Shown: piece by piece, positions 39,745-41,478 of the stretch
Layout: every line of letters begins with the position of its first letter
How positions within the stretch are numbered: the first letter of the stretch is position 1
NCBI GenBank assembly: GCA_011523705.1
Contig: WTGC01000229.1
Location: 1-41,478 of the forward strand
Source: Chloroflexota bacterium
Lineage (GTDB): Bacteria; Chloroflexota; Anaerolineae; Aggregatilineales; Phototrophicaceae
Direction of reading: 5' to 3'
DNA length: 41,478 nucleotides
Notes under the pieces: model-generated
The model's database searches: none
Told to the model about the DNA's origin: nothing
What the model saw: only the letters and a program-made list of their open reading frames with translations
Program-made: the position numbers and the translations under genes

Positions 39745-41394
39745 ATGAGTAAGAGAATACTCGCCTTTTTGGCCTTCGCAGTGCTGATGGCGCTGCCCTT
39801 GACCGCGTCGGGCCAAGAGATGGTGTCAGGACCCGGCGAATTCCCTATCGTTGAAGAACCGATCACGCTGAATATCCTGATGCTGGGCCACGCCATTGTG
39901 GAAGACTTCAACACCAATACTTTCACTGATTGGTATAGCGAGCGCACCGGCATCAATCTCAATTTTGATATCGCGCCGCCCAATGAAGCGCAAGAAGTCC
40001 TCAACCTGACCATCGCCAGCGGCGACTTGCCGGATATCATCGTTGGCTTCACCGTCGATCCCTCGGCTCTGGCGCTCTACGGTCCGCAGGGCTTGTTCCT
40101 GCCGCTCAGCGGATTAATCGAAGAGCAGGGTCATTTCATCCACGATGTCTTCGCCGGTTCGCCCCAGGTGCGCCCGCTGATCACCTCGCCCGATGGCGAG
40201 ATCTACGGCCTGCCGCAGGTGAATGAGTGCTACCACTGCTTCTACTCGCAGCGCGCCTGGATCAACTCGGATTGGCTGGCGAATGTCGGCATGGACGTGC
40301 CGCAGACGACCGAAGAGTTCGTCGATGTCCTGACGGCTTTCAAAGAGCAGGATGCCAACGGCAATGGCGACCCGAACGATGAGATCCCGCTGGCAGCCGC
40401 CACCACTGGCTGGAATGGCAATATCGACGGCTTCTTGATGAACCCCTTCGTCTTGAGCGAATTCGCCGGACAGAATCGATTCTTCGAGCAAAACGACGGC
40501 GTGATTTCGCAGAACGTGACCAGCGATGGCTATCGCGAGGGTCTGCGTTACCTGAATCGGCTGTTCTCTGCCGGGCTGTTTGGCGAGGAGAGCTTCACCC
40601 AGCCGATGGATCAGATCAAGCAGCAGGTTGAAGGCGGCGACGCGCCCACAATCGGCGTCGTCATCTCCGGCGCGCATCCCAACTTCGCCAATATAGGCGG
40701 TGACCGCTGGATTAAATATGTCGCCGTTCCCTCGCTCGAAGGACCTAGCGGCTTGCGCCAGGCGCCCTTCAATCCCTGGGGCGTTGGCTCGGGGCAGTGC
40801 ACCATCAACAGCCAGACGGAACACCCGGTAGCGGCTTTCAAATGGTGTGATGGCTTGTACGACCGCGAGGCGACCTTGCGCTCCGTTTTCGGCATCCCGC
40901 AATGGGAAGCGGCTGAAGGCGAAGAAGGGCAATGGCGCTGGGCGGAAGAAGGCGAACCGGCGCTCGGCGGCGATGAGTTCGAGTCAATCTGGCGCCGGCT
41001 TTCCACCTTCGGCACGCTGCAAAATGTCCATTGGGCGCAGCGCGGACCGAGCTACCGTCCCAATCACTTGCGCTTGGGCGAGGTCCGGCGCGAAGACGCG
41101 GCCGGCTTGGAAGTGGTGCTGCTTGAGGAGACCCGAGTCGCCTACGAGCCTTACGCGCGCGCTATCGAAGACTTGATTCCGCCGCTGGCGCTGACAAGAG
41201 CGCAGGCGGCTGAAGTCACCGAGCTGCGTCTGTCTATCACCGACTTCGTGGCGCAGATGACGGCGGAATTCGTGCTGGGCCGGCAGGATATCGACGCCGG
41301 CTGGGGCAACTTCGTCGCCACCGTGGAAGGCATGGGCGTCAACCGGCTGGTCGAAATCTATCAGACGGCTTACGACGCCCAGTATGGCGGGTAG
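39745..41394 (+). CDS. Extracellular solute-binding protein, LplA-like (cluster D)
   Basis: A 549-residue binding protein, the larger size typical of LplA/YtcQ relatives. The signal peptide is 1-24 (core ILAFLAFAVLMALPLTA, ending TASGQ) with no lipobox. The mature part has EEPITLNILMLGHAIVEDF, WYSERTGINLNFDIAP and ASGDLPDIIVGF; an EF-hand-like D-A-N-G-N-G-D-P-N-D-E loop is at 203-213, as is common in this group. The C-terminal third is acidic and helical. GGAAGTGAC precedes the ATG. It is the last gene in the window and stands after its permeases. The ligand is likely a glycan fragment, which is a family-based guess. Confidence 0.9.
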   Translation: MSKRILAFLAFAVLMALPLTASGQEMVSGPGEFPIVEEPITLNILMLGHAIVEDFNTNTFTDWYSERTGINLNFDIAPPNEAQEVLNLTIASGDLPDIIVGFTVDPSALALYGPQGLFLPLSGLIEEQGHFIHDVFAGSPQVRPLITSPDGEIYGLPQVNECYHCFYSQRAWINSDWLANVGMDVPQTTEEFVDVLTAFKEQDANGNGDPNDEIPLAAATTGWNGNIDGFLMNPFVLSEFAGQNRFFEQNDGVISQNVTSDGYREGLRYLNRLFSAGLFGEESFTQPMDQIKQQVEGGDAPTIGVVISGAHPNFANIGGDRWIKYVAVPSLEGPSGLRQAPFNPWGVGSGQCTINSQTEHPVAAFKWCDGLYDREATLRSVFGIPQWEAAEGEEGQWRWAEEGEPALGGDEFESIWRRLSTFGTLQNVHWAQRGPSYRPNHLRLGEVRREDAAGLEVVLLEETRVAYEPYARAIEDLIPPLALTRAQAAEVTELRLSITDFVAQMTAEFVLGRQDIDAGWGNFVATVEGMGVNRLVEIYQTAYDAQYGG

Positions 41395-41436
41395 GGATTA
41401 TTTCTCTTCCCCCACCCTGAATCCCCTACGAAAACT

Positions 41437-41478
41437 CCCCCTCTCCCCTTGTGGGAGAGGGGGCCGGGGGGTGAGGGG
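41437..41478 (+). repeat. Family-2 C/G-rich hairpin at window end
   Basis: Eleven bases at 41437-41447 (CCCCCTCTCCC) pair perfectly with 41453-41463 around CTTGT, followed by CCGGGGGGTGAGGGG. It begins 43 bases beyond the stop codon of the last gene and is cut by the window edge. Confidence 0.75.

Overview
The window is a G+C-rich bacterial segment packed with secondary transporters, ABC importers and sugar or peptide enzymes. Gene content (LplA/B/C- and MalE/F/G-type importers, M55 peptidases, a B-box zinc-finger membrane protein, RecN, TrxB) and the many intergenic palindromes opening with GTAGGGG fit an uncultured Chloroflexota best. That placement is an inference; no marker gene in the window settles it. 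No tRNA, rRNA, CRISPR array, transposase or phage gene was seen.

Layout. 1-2749 (minus): two paralogous substrate-binding proteins of the TrpX/ABC_sub_bind type, each its own transcription unit. 2949-6248 (plus): NAD kinase, a B-box zinc-finger membrane protein and RecN. 6312-7520 (minus): an isolated DGQHR/DndB-like gene, poorer in G+C than its neighbours. 7724-9030 (plus): a small Cys-containing protein and thioredoxin reductase. 9027-18250 (minus), cluster A, in transcription order: M55 D-aminopeptidase, solute-binding protein, two permeases, M20 peptidase, glycoside-hydrolase-like protein, second M55 peptidase. 18740-24282 (minus), cluster B: glycerol-1-phosphate-dehydrogenase-like enzyme, solute-binding protein, two permeases, DegT-type aminotransferase; a Gfo/Idh/MocA oxidoreductase and a cupin (24407-25981, plus) diverge from it. 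26148-28952 (plus): an exported protein made of eight ABM-like modules arranged as four A-B pairs. 29037-31478 (minus): a Fic protein and an acyl-CoA dehydrogenase. 31643-34293 (plus): two tandem MFS paralogues. 34434-41394 (plus): clusters C and D, each a solute-binding protein with two permeases.

How the genes work together. Four complete sets of binding protein plus two permeases are present, but no ATP-binding subunit is encoded, so a shared ATPase elsewhere is likely. Cluster A pairs a sugar-type importer with two D-aminopeptidase-like enzymes, an M20 peptidase and a glycosidase-like protein, which suggests uptake and breakdown of a sugar-peptide compound such as a cell-wall fragment. 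Cluster B pairs an importer with an aminotransferase and dehydrogenases, suggesting use of an amino or keto sugar or a cyclitol.

The most unusual features are the eight-module exported protein and a family of about fourteen intergenic palindromes. The best-preserved palindromes have 9-nt arms and a 3-nt loop, and their arm sequences change in a compensating way, so the fold looks conserved rather than the sequence. They sit in the gaps between binding-protein and permease genes and directly before the ribosome binding sites of two cluster A genes. A second family of C/G-rich hairpins lies close behind stop codons.
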